Positions 1 to 7,829 are shown, counted from the stretch's first letter. The stretch: DNA of 64,000 nt from Bifidobacterium bombi DSM 19703 (GCF_000737845.1 NZ_ATLK01000002.1:124006-188005), one strand, 5' to 3'. The notes: generated by a model from the letters alone, not told the origin. Program-made: numbers and translations.

Positions 1-865
1 GGTCTCACCGTCAGCCACCTGAATCCTGGATCGAATTACTCGATACGTATGTTGTCGATATGAAGGCACGGGGCTTTCGGATCATACTTGTGAGACCCGG
101 TGGTATTAGATATCCGCATTTGCTCGATTTATCGGCAAGGCGGCCGCGGAAGTCACCGGCTTGGATGTCAGTATGTGGATTGCTGATGGTGACTGGTCGC
201 TCCAGGCCAAAGCCAGCCGTAGGGCGGCACTCATGCAGTTTTACAGGTACCTGGTACGAACTGGCATGATGCAGAACAATCCGGTCGAAACCGTGCCTGG
301 CATCCGCCGTCCGCGACCGATCGCCAAACAGCCGGCACCCGAAGAGGCGGTCATGCAAGGACTAGTATCAGCGGATACCGAGGCCCGGCTGATGGTGCAG
401 CTCTGCTCCCAGGTCGGGTTGCGGCGCGAGGAGATCTCCAAGGTCGCCGCCTCCGACATAGTGGCCTACGGGGATGGCTACGCCTTGTGTGTGCACGGCA
501 AGGGCGGCAAGGACCGTATCGTGCCCATCAGTGCGCTGTTGGCGCGTGACATCCAGGCAAAGGCCAACGGCGGCTGGCTCTTCCCTGGCAAAGGCGAACG
601 GTGCTGGCTCTTCCCAGGCAAATACAAGGGGCATTGCTGCGTCGATCACGTATATCGCGTGATCAAAAGGGCCACCGGCTGGGCCACACACAGCTTCCGT
701 CGCCGTTTCGGCCGTATCTCGTATGAGGTCAGCGGCAATAACCCCCGTGCGTTCCAGGAGCTGCTCGGCCACGACTCGCCAGCCACCACGCAAAGCTCCA
801 TTTTGGTGCCGTCCGCCGATTTAAGAGAAATCACCGAAAAGTCGCCCATTACGATCATCACGTAA
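1..865 (+). pseudogene. Degraded tyrosine recombinase (phage/ICE integrase)
   Basis: Site-specific recombinase remnant whose 5' end lies left of the window. The N-terminal core-binding domain reads in one frame to about base 74 (ending VVDMKARG), then must shift by a missing base to continue. The new frame meets a TAG at 107-109 where CAG is expected. From there it is open to the stop at 865. Catalytic-domain landmarks are visible: Arg in GLRREE, Lys in HGKGGKDR, HSFR, and LGH. The nucleophile Tyr is replaced by Ser (TTQSSI where TTQIYI would be expected). A tandem duplication of about 30 bp repeats WLFPGK. With a frameshift, a nonsense codon and no nucleophile, the protein cannot be active. 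Family assignment is firm; the expected residues are inferred from family consensus. Confidence 0.85.
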
Positions 866-913
866 TAAACAATTAAAAGACTGAATGTGATGCCGGGAGT
901 TACTCCTGGCATT

Positions 914-1216
914 TTATTTCTTCTGATGTTCATCCGCCAATGGGCGGCCTGCGAAGATATCATCAAGATCAGTGATTGAGATCTCTCGGTCGGGCGTATA
1001 GACCCTGCCAGGTCGTGTGGCTCCCTGTGTGCTGTACTCCTGGTCTACCTGTTCCCAGCTTTTATCGTTCATTTGTGGTCTGCCAGTCGCCATTGTGATG
1101 TCGACCATCCGGTCGAAGCTCACGGGATCGTCGAAAAGCGCATCGACCACGGGGCCGGCTCCCGATCCGGAGGCCAGCGGCGGGAAACCGTGATCGGTTC
1201 CAGGGTTATCCTTCAT
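914..1216 (-). CDS. Hypothetical protein downstream of AbiE-like genes
   Basis: A 100-residue, acidic, mostly polar protein with no membrane segment. The ATG has a good ribosome site (AAGGA about 6 bases upstream). It lies 28 bases downstream of the AbiEii-like reading frame on the same strand and is probably the last gene of that operon. I recognise no domain. Gly/Ser/Pro-rich residues near 15-25 and an Asp/Ile-rich tail (ITDLDDIF) look like a small soluble accessory protein. It is intact although the two upstream genes are interrupted. Confidence 0.55.
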   Translation of the reverse strand: MKDNPGTDHGFPPLASGSGAGPVVDALFDDPVSFDRMVDITMATGRPQMNDKSWEQVDQEYSTQGATRPGRVYTPDREISITDLDDIFAGRPLADEHQKK

Positions 1217-1243
1217 AGCTGTTCCTTTTTCCTTGTTTTGTTT

Positions 1244-2098
1244 CTATCGGTATTGCCGCCAGTATGATTGCCACTTGTCGGTCAGATACTTCGCGTGGTA
1301 GATGACCTTGTTCCTTCCATACTTATCGGTTTTTACCGTTGAGGCGATCGTCGTATTTGCCGGTTTGGCAATGGGTCTGACGGATGATCCAAGCCGAACG
1401 TCTTGTCGGTCAATCCCTGCATGAAATCTGTCCCGGTCTTCGTTGCTTGAGGCTGGTCGTAAAAGCAATCCCAGTTTGTCCATCATTGCCAAGCAGCGGT
1501 CCTGGAGTCTGCTGGTATCGATCAACGGGTCGTGCTGTGTGCGCACGAGGTAATCGAACTGTTCCAGGTTCTTGTATTCAAAGGCACTAATCAGGATGTC
1601 CTTCGCTTCGGGCGAGAGCTGATCGAAGTACTGATCGCGGATGAACGTCAGGTCATACAGGTCGCGAATCTTGTCGCGTGAAAGGTATGCCGTCGCCTTC
1701 AGGACGCATAGCTTGCTGATAGTGTACGTCACTATGCCGTTGCGCATGGTGACTGATTGAAGATCCACCATTTTCTCACGATGCGATACCTAGACTTTCA
1801 GCGGGGTGTTCAGATCGCCGTAGGTGATGAACGCACGCTGCAGATAGGGTGCCGCCTTCGCTTGCCTGCATTGGTATCCATTGGCTTTGCAAATCTGCTC
1901 AAGTGTATTGAAAAAACGTTTTGCAGGCACGGAAGCGTGGTGAGCGTCAAGATCGATGTCCTCGCTGAACCGATCCAGCCCATAACACTCCATGAGCGCC
2001 GTACCACCCTTCAAAATGAAGGGATTGTTATCTTGCGAGTTCAAGCCATCCAACACCGTTTCGATGGCCTTACGATTAGCGCCAAGATCCATGATCAT
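1244..2098 (-). pseudogene. AbiEii-family nucleotidyltransferase toxin, split by TAG
   Basis: The N-terminal part carries the nucleotidyltransferase signature FILKGGTAL followed by DRFSEDIDLD, typical of the AbiEii/DUF1814 toxin family (type IV toxin-antitoxin and abortive infection). A TAG at 1790-1792 ends this part after NTPLKV. The same frame resumes immediately (VSHREKMVDLQ) and contains the family's later motif KLCVLKATAYLSRDKIRDLYDL. Because both halves share one frame, a single nonsense change (probably GAG to TAG in the expected KVEVS strand) explains the split. Start is taken as ATG at 2098, overlapping the TGA that closes the upstream partner's extended frame. A C-terminal fragment could restart at 1771, but it would lack the GG and DxD motifs. 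Confidence 0.82.
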
Positions 2099-2508
2099 CC
2101 AACTTTCTGTGTATGGGCATCCTTGTAGGCGAGCCATTTGCCCCAATACTCATGACCCATGAAATGGTCGATCTGGGGTCACTCAGGCCGGTCTCTCAAC
2201 AGCCAGACGTGGTCCATGATCTCCTGGTCGTAAGCGCTGTTGCTGATGAAGTTATCCCGCATGCCCTGCGCATCCGAATAATACCCCTGCTCGATCAGAT
2301 CAAGGCAGGCGCGTACATGCGAGGCCACCGGCAGTTTCCCATGCTCAGGTACAAGGCATGATGGATTGATGCCGTAAGAACTGAAAGGGGAGGTGTCTGT
2401 GTCAAGCATGTACAAGTGATCCCAGTCCAGGGCGCTGTGATGCCAATCACCGGGAGTATCGGTCCTGTCTCCCAGATTCAACGCCTGGACGCCGGTAACG
2501 TACTTCAT
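2095..2508 (-). pseudogene. AbiE partner (antitoxin-like) gene, truncated by TGA
   Basis: The ATG at 2508 has a strong ribosome site (GGGAGGG). The frame encodes 109 residues (opening MKYVTGVQALNL, with GDWHHSALDWD and HVRACLDLIEQG) and stops at a TGA at 2179-2181. The same frame is open for 27 more codons (including GHEYWGKWLAYKDAH) to a second TGA at 2095-2097 that overlaps the ATG of the nucleotidyltransferase, as expected of a translationally coupled pair. I infer that the first TGA is a nonsense mutation (CGA to TGA) and that the original protein had 137 residues. Small proteins of this kind commonly precede AbiEii-type genes; the antitoxin role is inferred from position only. Confidence 0.6.
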
Positions 2509-2586
2509 GATCCCTCCCTTCGATATGCGCATATTAACTACCTCTACAATACAACAGGATCAAGCTCCCACCTAGGTTCATCCCCA

Positions 2587-2697
2587 CTACTTGTGGTACT
2601 TCATCCACAAAGCCTGGAAGGTTCTTTCGTCGCCACCGACGTGTACCGACACGATGTCCTTTTTGACATCGGCCTTGGCGGATTCCAGGCGAGCCCG
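2587..2697 (-). pseudogene. Possible 3' fragment of an unidentified gene
   Basis: A 36-codon open stretch bounded upstream by TAG and ended by TAG. It has protein-like character: alternating charged and hydrophobic residues, with SAKADVKKDIVSVHVGG and ALWMKYHK. There is no plausible start codon in frame. It looks like the tail of a gene whose 5' part was lost and may be a scar of element decay. No family was recognised. Confidence 0.25.
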
Positions 2698-2959
2698 CTA
2701 TCGCCGCCTACCTCGCTTGGATAGCATGCGACAAAAAGAAAACTGAAACCTACACGCGCAAAGCCATCAAACGAAAACCTCAAACAACACTGGCACAACT
2801 CATGGCGAGCACACTCAGCCTAGGCCACACATTACGCTGCTCGTCTCAAGGTGCGTGCACGTCGGCCGCACCTGGCGTGCGTACATCGGCATCGACAACG
2901 ACCAGACGATTGCCGACCGGTATGGACGCTACGAGCGGACGGTGCACACGCGAGACCTC

Positions 2960-3088
2960 TTACGAATATTTCAGCCCGCCATAGATCAGCCTGAGCGCGT
3001 TCTCGATGCGCAGGCTCGTGTTCTCCTCACGCAACGCCTCGATCCTGCCGTCACCGACCGGTTCATCCGACAGGTCACGAATGGTATT
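2960..3088 (-). pseudogene. Possible transposase orfA-like tail
   Basis: A 42-codon open stretch with a leucine/asparagine heptad pattern (IEALREENTSLRIENAL), which resembles the C-terminal zipper of IS3-family OrfA proteins. No start and no partner OrfB are seen. It abuts the left edge of the 0.65-kb tandem duplication. The region 2509-3111 otherwise contains no supportable gene. Confidence 0.25.
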
Positions 3089-3111
3089 CTACGATCGGAG
3101 AGCCGACATCA

Positions 3112-3669
3112 TCACCAATGTGCAACCGCCGTATCAATCAGCTTCCAGCAAGCTTTGCGGGCCAGCTGTTCCTGCTGTGTGCGTGACATGCCCAATGAGG
3201 ATTGTTCCTCTTTCCCAGTAGAGCAGTCCTCGAAATAGCCGGCAGTCTTATTGCTAAGCCATAGACTGCTTGAGCATTCGTCCGTGGCAGGATTCGCCTT
3301 ATTGGGATAAAAGGAGACCTCATACTGTGTCTCTTCTTCCTCAAACGAAGCGCTGCTGACTTCCACGATTTTGCCATTCATCCTAATGTCCGCATACGCG
3401 TATTGCCTCCAAGTATCCAGGCTTTCTTCTCGATATTGGATATGCTCACTTCCACTGGCCTTTATGGCATCGCGCAAATGCGGATAGCTTTTGAACATGG
3501 CGCGCATCTGCACGGTCATCGGGTCGTTGTGTGCGTGGCTGACGGGTAGGGAAGTGCGCCACGCATGCCATCCACCCCACGCGCCAAAAGCCAGCACGAC
3601 CGTCAGGAATACGGCAAGTACACGCGGCCAGCGCCTGCGGCGCTTTGGACTATTGGAGGGGTGCGTCAT
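3112..3669 (-). CDS. Membrane-anchored protein, tandem paralogue A
   Basis: 185 residues: a short basic cytoplasmic tail (PKRRRRWPR), one membrane segment at about 19-36 (VLAVFLTVVLAFGAWGGW), then an extracytoplasmic domain with paired cysteines (DECSSSLWLS, FEDCSTGK, KACWKLID). The start is the ATG preceded by CGGAAG; an upstream in-frame extension crosses a duplicated fragment of the neighbouring large gene and is not used. It is the downstream copy of a tandem duplication. N- and C-terminal thirds are almost identical to the paralogue and the middle differs strongly, as seen in immunity-type families. Function unknown; an immunity role is inferred from context. Confidence 0.65.
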   Translation of the reverse strand: MTHPSNSPKRRRRWPRVLAVFLTVVLAFGAWGGWHAWRTSLPVSHAHNDPMTVQMRAMFKSYPHLRDAIKASGSEHIQYREESLDTWRQYAYADIRMNGKIVEVSSASFEEEETQYEVSFYPNKANPATDECSSSLWLSNKTAGYFEDCSTGKEEQSSLGMSRTQQEQLARKACWKLIDTAVAHW

Positions 3670-3876
3670 TGCCGTGCTTCCGTTCATTGTCGATCCGCTT
3701 GTTGAACGCGTCGGCAGCTTTAGCTTCGTGGCCCCCAGACCGTGGCCGTTCTCGTTAAGTTTTCGCCTCAGTGTCGATTCCGAGCACGACACCGGACCAA
3801 GCGCCTCTCCAAACGAATACTGACGCAAATCATAACCGGTCATGAACGGTATTCTACGGCCGGAGAGCCGACACCA

Positions 3877-4440
3877 TCACCAATGTGCAACCGCCGTATC
3901 AATCAGCTTCCAGCAAGCTTTGCGGGCCAGCTGTTCCTGCTGTGCGCGTGACATGCCCAATGAGGTTTGTTCTTCTTTCCCAGTATCGCAGTCCCTGAAA
4001 TAGTCGGCAGTCTTATCGCTAAGCCATAGAGTGCTTGAACACACGTCCGTGCCGGGATTCGACGTGGCAGGATAAAAACCGATGCTGTAGGCATCGCCAT
4101 CATCGATAATGTGTCCGGCATTGCTGATGATTTCCATGGTCTTCCCATCCATGGTGACGTCTACAAATGAGATGTAATTGCCCATATCGTAATCGAGCTT
4201 CCGATACTTGATGTCTTTGTCATCGCTGGCCGCGATGGCTTTCTGGAGGGTCCCATACTCCCTGAACATGGCGCGCATCTGCACGGTCATCGGGTCGTTG
4301 TGTGCGTGGCTGACGGGTAGGGAAGTGCGCCACATATGCCATCCGCCCCACGCGCCAAAAGCCAGCACGATCGTCAGGAATACGGCAAGTACACGCGGCC
4401 AGTGCCTGCGGCGTTTCGGATTATTGGAGGGGTGCGTCAT
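3877..4440 (-). CDS. Membrane-anchored protein, tandem paralogue B
   Basis: 187 residues with the same plan as the neighbouring paralogue: basic tail, one membrane helix at about 19-36, then an outer domain with cysteines in DVCSSTLWLS, FRDCDTGK and KACWKLID. The ATG at 4440 lies inside the last codons of the large upstream gene (20-base overlap) with GGAAG ahead of it, so the two are translationally coupled. The central part (about residues 65-125) differs from the paralogue while the ends are conserved. That fits a diversifying immunity or partner protein of the 491-residue product; this is inference. Confidence 0.7.
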   Translation of the reverse strand: MTHPSNNPKRRRHWPRVLAVFLTIVLAFGAWGGWHMWRTSLPVSHAHNDPMTVQMRAMFREYGTLQKAIAASDDKDIKYRKLDYDMGNYISFVDVTMDGKTMEIISNAGHIIDDGDAYSIGFYPATSNPGTDVCSSTLWLSDKTADYFRDCDTGKEEQTSLGMSRAQQEQLARKACWKLIDTAVAHW

Positions 4441-5896
4441 TGCCGTGCTTCCTTTCATTGTCGATCTGCTTGTTGAACGCGTCGGCGGCAGCTTTCTGAT
4501 CGTCTCCGCTGACTGGATTACCGTTGGAGCTTACGCCTTTCTCCTTGATGACGAATCCGCCTATCGAGTTTGTGCCGACGCTTTGTGCGTTGTCCTGGAG
4601 CCATTTCTGTCCCTTTACCGGATCTCCGTTGCCGTAGTTGGCGCAGAACTCGTCGGCGCGGTTGGTTTTGCCTGCGACGATCTCCTGGTGGTATTGCATG
4701 GCGATGCCAATCGTGTCCACGCGATTGAGGTGCAGTGGTCCAGCTGCTTTTTCGATGCGCTTCTGGATGTTTATGGCGTCCATGTCGGCGTTCATGTCCT
4801 TAAGGTCGAACCTCGCCTTGCCGCTGGCGATGTCGCCACCCCAAGTGGACTCCTCCTGGTTGCGTGGACCGTTCGACCACGTGAAGTTGCTCAGGCTGGA
4901 AGCCAGATGCCCGTTGCTCGGATTCTGCATTGCAGCCAACGATCCCATCTCATGCAGAAAATCAGAAGTGCCCTTTCCATCATTCTGCCTGTTCTTTAGA
5001 TTACCCACAACCTTCGAAGCGTCTTTGGGTGAGTGTCCAAGTTCGTCAATCAGAAACTGTTCTGTCTTGGTCTTGCTTTCTGTACCGGCGGAAATGGCCC
5101 ACATAAAGCGAGATATGCCGTCGTCACCGTAGGCGATGTTCGCCAGGAGAGTGCAGTAGAGATAGCCTAGATCAGCCACATTCCCATTCTGGTCAAACAC
5201 CGGATGCTTCTTCGCCCACTTGCGGTATTTATTGGTGAAGTCAGCAAGGAATTCGGCATCCTCCTTGAGCATACCATACTGCTTTTTGAAGAACTTGATC
5301 ATGTCTTTTTTGCTGATCTTGTCGTCGAGGAACTTGGCCATGACCGCGTTGGCGTCTACGGCATGGCCCGTGTTGTCGCTGGTGGCGATGGGTTGGTCGA
5401 GTGGTCGCCAGATGGCCAGGCCCTGCTGGTCGATTTCCTCGGCGATGGCGTTGTTGCGCCGGATCCATGCGATGTAGTTCGCCACGGCGCCCCGCATGGT
5501 GTCGGCGGTGGCCTGGAACTCGCCGCGCACGGAGGGCTCGACCTGCCGGGGTATCGCCGCGATCCTGGAGTCGATGGCCTTCAGGCGTGCGATGAGGGCG
5601 TTGCCCTCATCCACGTCGATCATCGAGTACGGGGCGCTGTCCGCCAGGTCGATGGTCTGTTTGGCGGCCTGCCGGTGCTCCTCGTTGCGTTCGCGCAGGA
5701 GTTCGAGGTCGTGTTTCTGGTGAGCCTGTGTGTCGGCCTTGGCGGCTTGCCATGCCTTGCCGGTCAGGTTCGTGTCGGCGATGAAGTCGTTGCACGCGCG
5801 GATGCCCTCTTCTATGGCCTGATCGCGTTTGTCGCACGCGCGCAGCATGGCTTGCATCGCGTCGCGCACTAGCTCCCTGTCGAACCTAATGCCCAT
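4421..5896 (-). CDS. Large helical protein, LXG-toxin-like layout
   Basis: 491 residues beginning at MGIRFDRELVRD; the ATG has AAAGGCG upstream, and longer in-frame starts cross non-coding-like sequence. The first 200 residues are strongly helical with coiled-coil character, like the targeting domains of WXG/LXG secreted proteins. The second half is globular with conserved-looking blocks (STWGGDIASGKA, DLKDMNADMDAINI, AMQYHQEIV). It has no signal peptide or membrane segment. Two small helical genes lie directly upstream and a membrane-anchored gene overlaps its 3' end, matching the Lap1-Lap2-LXG-immunity order of type VII systems. No catalytic family is recognised, so toxin activity is inference. 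Confidence 0.7.
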   Translation of the reverse strand: MGIRFDRELVRDAMQAMLRACDKRDQAIEEGIRACNDFIADTNLTGKAWQAAKADTQAHQKHDLELLRERNEEHRQAAKQTIDLADSAPYSMIDVDEGNALIARLKAIDSRIAAIPRQVEPSVRGEFQATADTMRGAVANYIAWIRRNNAIAEEIDQQGLAIWRPLDQPIATSDNTGHAVDANAVMAKFLDDKISKKDMIKFFKKQYGMLKEDAEFLADFTNKYRKWAKKHPVFDQNGNVADLGYLYCTLLANIAYGDDGISRFMWAISAGTESKTKTEQFLIDELGHSPKDASKVVGNLKNRQNDGKGTSDFLHEMGSLAAMQNPSNGHLASSLSNFTWSNGPRNQEESTWGGDIASGKARFDLKDMNADMDAINIQKRIEKAAGPLHLNRVDTIGIAMQYHQEIVAGKTNRADEFCANYGNGDPVKGQKWLQDNAQSVGTNSIGGFVIKEKGVSSNGNPVSGDDQKAAADAFNKQIDNERKHGNDAPLQ

Positions 5897-5948
5897 GTCG
5901 TCTTCGCCTTTCACTCCGATGTGTGTAAGAGTCCCTAATGTCTTCCTG

Positions 5949-6143
5949 CTATCGTTCGCCGGCGATCTTTTCGAGCTGACCTGCCATGGCGGCGAGCCTG
6001 CGCACCGCTGCAGAAGCGATCGCGGCAGTGCTCGCGGGCTGCGAGGTGGAGCCGTGCACATGGGCGTCAGCGTCGCCCGCAACGCCCGCGATGCGGGAGG
6101 CCTCGGACTCCAGATCGTCAATCGACTGCGCAACCATGCTCAT
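5949..6143 (-). CDS. Small helical protein (WXG/Lap-like)
   Basis: 64 residues, Ala/Ser-rich and almost entirely helical (MSMVAQSIDDLESEASRIAG ... RLAAMAGQLEKIAGER). Its ATG overlaps the stop of the preceding gene as ATGA, so the two are coupled. It sits immediately upstream of the 491-residue protein. By size, helicity and position it resembles accessory targeting proteins of type VII effectors, but it has no WXG motif. Function is inferred from context only. Confidence 0.6.
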   Translation of the reverse strand: MSMVAQSIDDLESEASRIAGVAGDADAHVHGSTSQPASTAAIASAAVRRLAAMAGQLEKIAGER

Positions 6144-6419
6144 ACCGACACCACCCCTTTGGCGTCCGCGACATCGGTCTCGTGCAGTTGCACATGCACT
6201 GCTTTCACGTCATGGCCGCGCGCCGCGTACGCGGCGGCCTGCCTGCGCAGGTCGGCGTCCAGCTTGGCCATTGACTGGCACGCCGTGGCGAGCATCGGCA
6301 GGTGACCGGCGAACGTGTCGGGCACCGGCGAGCCTGCCGACCTGGGACAGCCCGCCGGAGGCGTGCGTGAACGCCCTGGCGCGCGCCTGGGCGCCGCCCT
6401 CGTTACTCCTGATTGTCAT
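6140..6419 (-). pseudogene. Small helical WXG-like protein, frameshifted
   Basis: An ATG at 6419 opens a frame (MTIRSNEGGAQARARAFTHA) that runs to about 6330. The coherent continuation (VPDTFAGHLPMLATACQS, then a helical 40-residue tail) is in another frame. The interval is 280 bases, one more than a multiple of three, so a single-base insertion near 6325-6335 is enough to explain it. Restored, it would be a helical protein of about 92 residues, the size of WXG100-like proteins. Alternatively, a 61-residue product could start at GTG 6325, but no ribosome site supports that. Confidence 0.5.
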
Positions 6420-6496
6420 CCCTATGGTTGACAAGGATACCACGCAGGCCATGCAAGACAATGAGAAACGTTATACAGGAATGGCAGCAAGCTAGA

Positions 6497-6516
6497 CGGT
6501 TTGTATATACAAACCG
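6497..6516. promoter_or_regulatory. Perfect 20-bp palindrome, operator-like
   Basis: CGGTTTGTATATACAAACCG is perfectly self-complementary. Its core TTGTATATACAA resembles operators bound by GntR/YtrA-type repressors. It lies about 80 bases upstream of the small helical genes of the toxin-like operon, so it could control them; no GntR gene is visible in the window. A second, GC-rich inverted repeat (CCGCCC/GGGCGG) follows at 6521-6537. Confidence 0.5.
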
Positions 6517-6520
6517 CTTT

Positions 6521-6537
6521 CCGCCCGCCATGGGCGG
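6521..6537. repeat. GC-rich hairpin next to operator palindrome
   Basis: CCGCCC-GCCAT-GGGCGG, a 6-bp stem with a 5-base loop immediately beyond the 20-bp palindrome. No T-run follows on either strand, so it is not a typical terminator. Confidence 0.4.
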
Positions 6538-6609
6538 AACCACCCGAGCGCCGAAGACGGAGGGGACTATCAGGTTCGGGTGTCCCAAGCGGTGAAGTGG
6601 TGTCAGGGG

Positions 6610-6688
6610 ACGGGTATGCGCCATGCCCGCCTGTAGGTTTCATATAGTGCTCCTCAACTATCATTGAGGGAGGCGGGCATACACCCGT
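6610..6688. repeat. Triple nested inverted repeat
   Basis: Three concentric complementary pairs: ACGGGT/ACCCGT (6610-6615, 6683-6688), ATGCCCGCCT/AGGCGGGCAT (6623-6632, 6671-6680) and CCTCAA/TTGAGG (6652-6657, 6664-6669). The arms are asymmetric, leaving a bulge at 6633-6651. It could be a structured RNA or a cruciform recognised by a replication or transfer protein. The 630-base stretch 6420-7051 around it has no supportable gene. Confidence 0.5.
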
Positions 6689-7051
6689 CTCCGACCGGGC
6701 CGGCCGCCGTCAACGATCCGCCAAGATTCATGTGACGACGCCGGACTTTTTCCTTGTTTTTCTGTTTTTCTGTTTTCCTACGGTCCTTCACGGACCCTCG
6801 TTATCTACTATGCACCAGTTCGGGAATGCCGGCGGAACCAAAACCGACTTTTTTCCAGGCACGGAAAAGGCCCCGACGGAAACCCGCCAGGGCCCGAAAA
6901 ACGACCGAATCAATCAGCCAATGCCGCAGGCTCCACCTTTCTGACATGGACTTGGATTTACTATGTTCACGTGGTCTCGCCAAGACCCTCCGCCGCCTTG
7001 GGTCTGTTGGGGTGCGGTTGCGCCGCTGCCCGTGTATCGCGGCCTAGCCTG

Positions 7052-7746
7052 CTACGCCTGCTGTGCGGCCTGGGCCTGTGCTTGGGCTTGGGCTTGGGCT
7101 TGGGCGGCGGCTTCGGCGGCGATGCGGTCGGCCTCGGTCTTGGCCTGCACGCTCGCGTTCACCGCATCCACAGCACCCTTGACCGCCTGTGCATCCTTCC
7201 TGTCAAGCATGGCCTTGAGCGTGGTGCGGGTGTTCTCGTCCGTGACCCTGCCCGCAGAAGAGTCGTACACGCCCTGAGCGTCCGCCAATATCCTTGCGTC
7301 CCTGGAGGCGAGCACTGCCTTCGCATCAGTTTTGAGGGTCCCGGCCTGCCTCGCATACCATGACCGGGCTCTCCCGATCCCTGCGCTCGTCTTACGTACG
7401 ACGTCACGGCCTGCGGTGGGGCAGGAGGGTATGTCCGGCCCCACGTGTCCGGAATCGTCGGCCAGGGTCGTGACGGTCCCGGGGTCCTTACCTGTCCGAC
7501 GGTCACGCCCTTGGCTTCCTTGAGCGTGCCGTCCGCGAGCTGGACGAGGTACCGGCTGCGAGCCTGGCAGCGCCGCTGAGTGGATCCTTGTGCACTCCTG
7601 CCTGGCCTGTGTGTCCTCATGATGCCGCCACACCGTCCAGCCGCCCGCACACAACACCAACACCAACACAATCGCAGTGATGACGATGGCCGGTCTTACC
7701 ACTTGCGTGAGTGCTGTTCCTTTGCAGTGCCTTTATTTTCTTCCAT
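7052..7746 (-). pseudogene. Membrane-anchored coiled-coil protein, several frameshifts
   Basis: A perfect ribosome site (CAGGAGAACATC) precedes ATG at 7746 (MEENKGTAKEQHSRKW). One missing G near 7701 breaks the link to the next frame, which encodes a membrane helix (PAIVITAIVLVLVLCAGGW). Between about 7560 and 7490 the sensible sequence moves to a third frame (YLVQLADGTLKEAKGVTVGQ), then returns for the long helical tail ending in an Ala-Gln repeat. That tail comes from four copies of the hexamer CTTGGG on the plus strand (7081-7104). At least three indels mean it is not translated as one protein. Function unknown. Confidence 0.6.
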
Positions 7747-7829
7747 GATGTTCTCCTGTTTCCAATTCCACCGTATGGTTGTATGTTTTCCATCTTGCAG
7801 ACTTGTCTGTATGCCCGCACGAAGACATG

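Larger units (their letters stand above)
3072..4496. repeat. Tandem duplication of a toxin 3' end plus downstream gene
   Basis: Two units of about 650 bp (about 3072-3721 and 3837-4496) share near-identical ends. Each contains, on the minus strand, the last codons of the large upstream gene (the tail AFNKxIDNERKHGNDAPLQ) followed by the membrane-anchored gene and the same downstream flank. The left copy keeps roughly 30 codons of the large gene's tail, preceded by unrelated sequence at 3721-3837. The middle of the duplicated gene has diverged much more than its ends. Confidence 0.8.

Noticed and set aside
2855..3238. 127-codon plus-strand frame left of the duplication
   Set aside because: Some segments look protein-like but there is no ribosome site and it enters the duplicated minus-strand gene.
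6210..6461. 83-codon minus frame starting at MSCMACVV
   Set aside because: Only its internal MTIRSNEGG part is plausible; the rest follows the wrong side of the frameshift.
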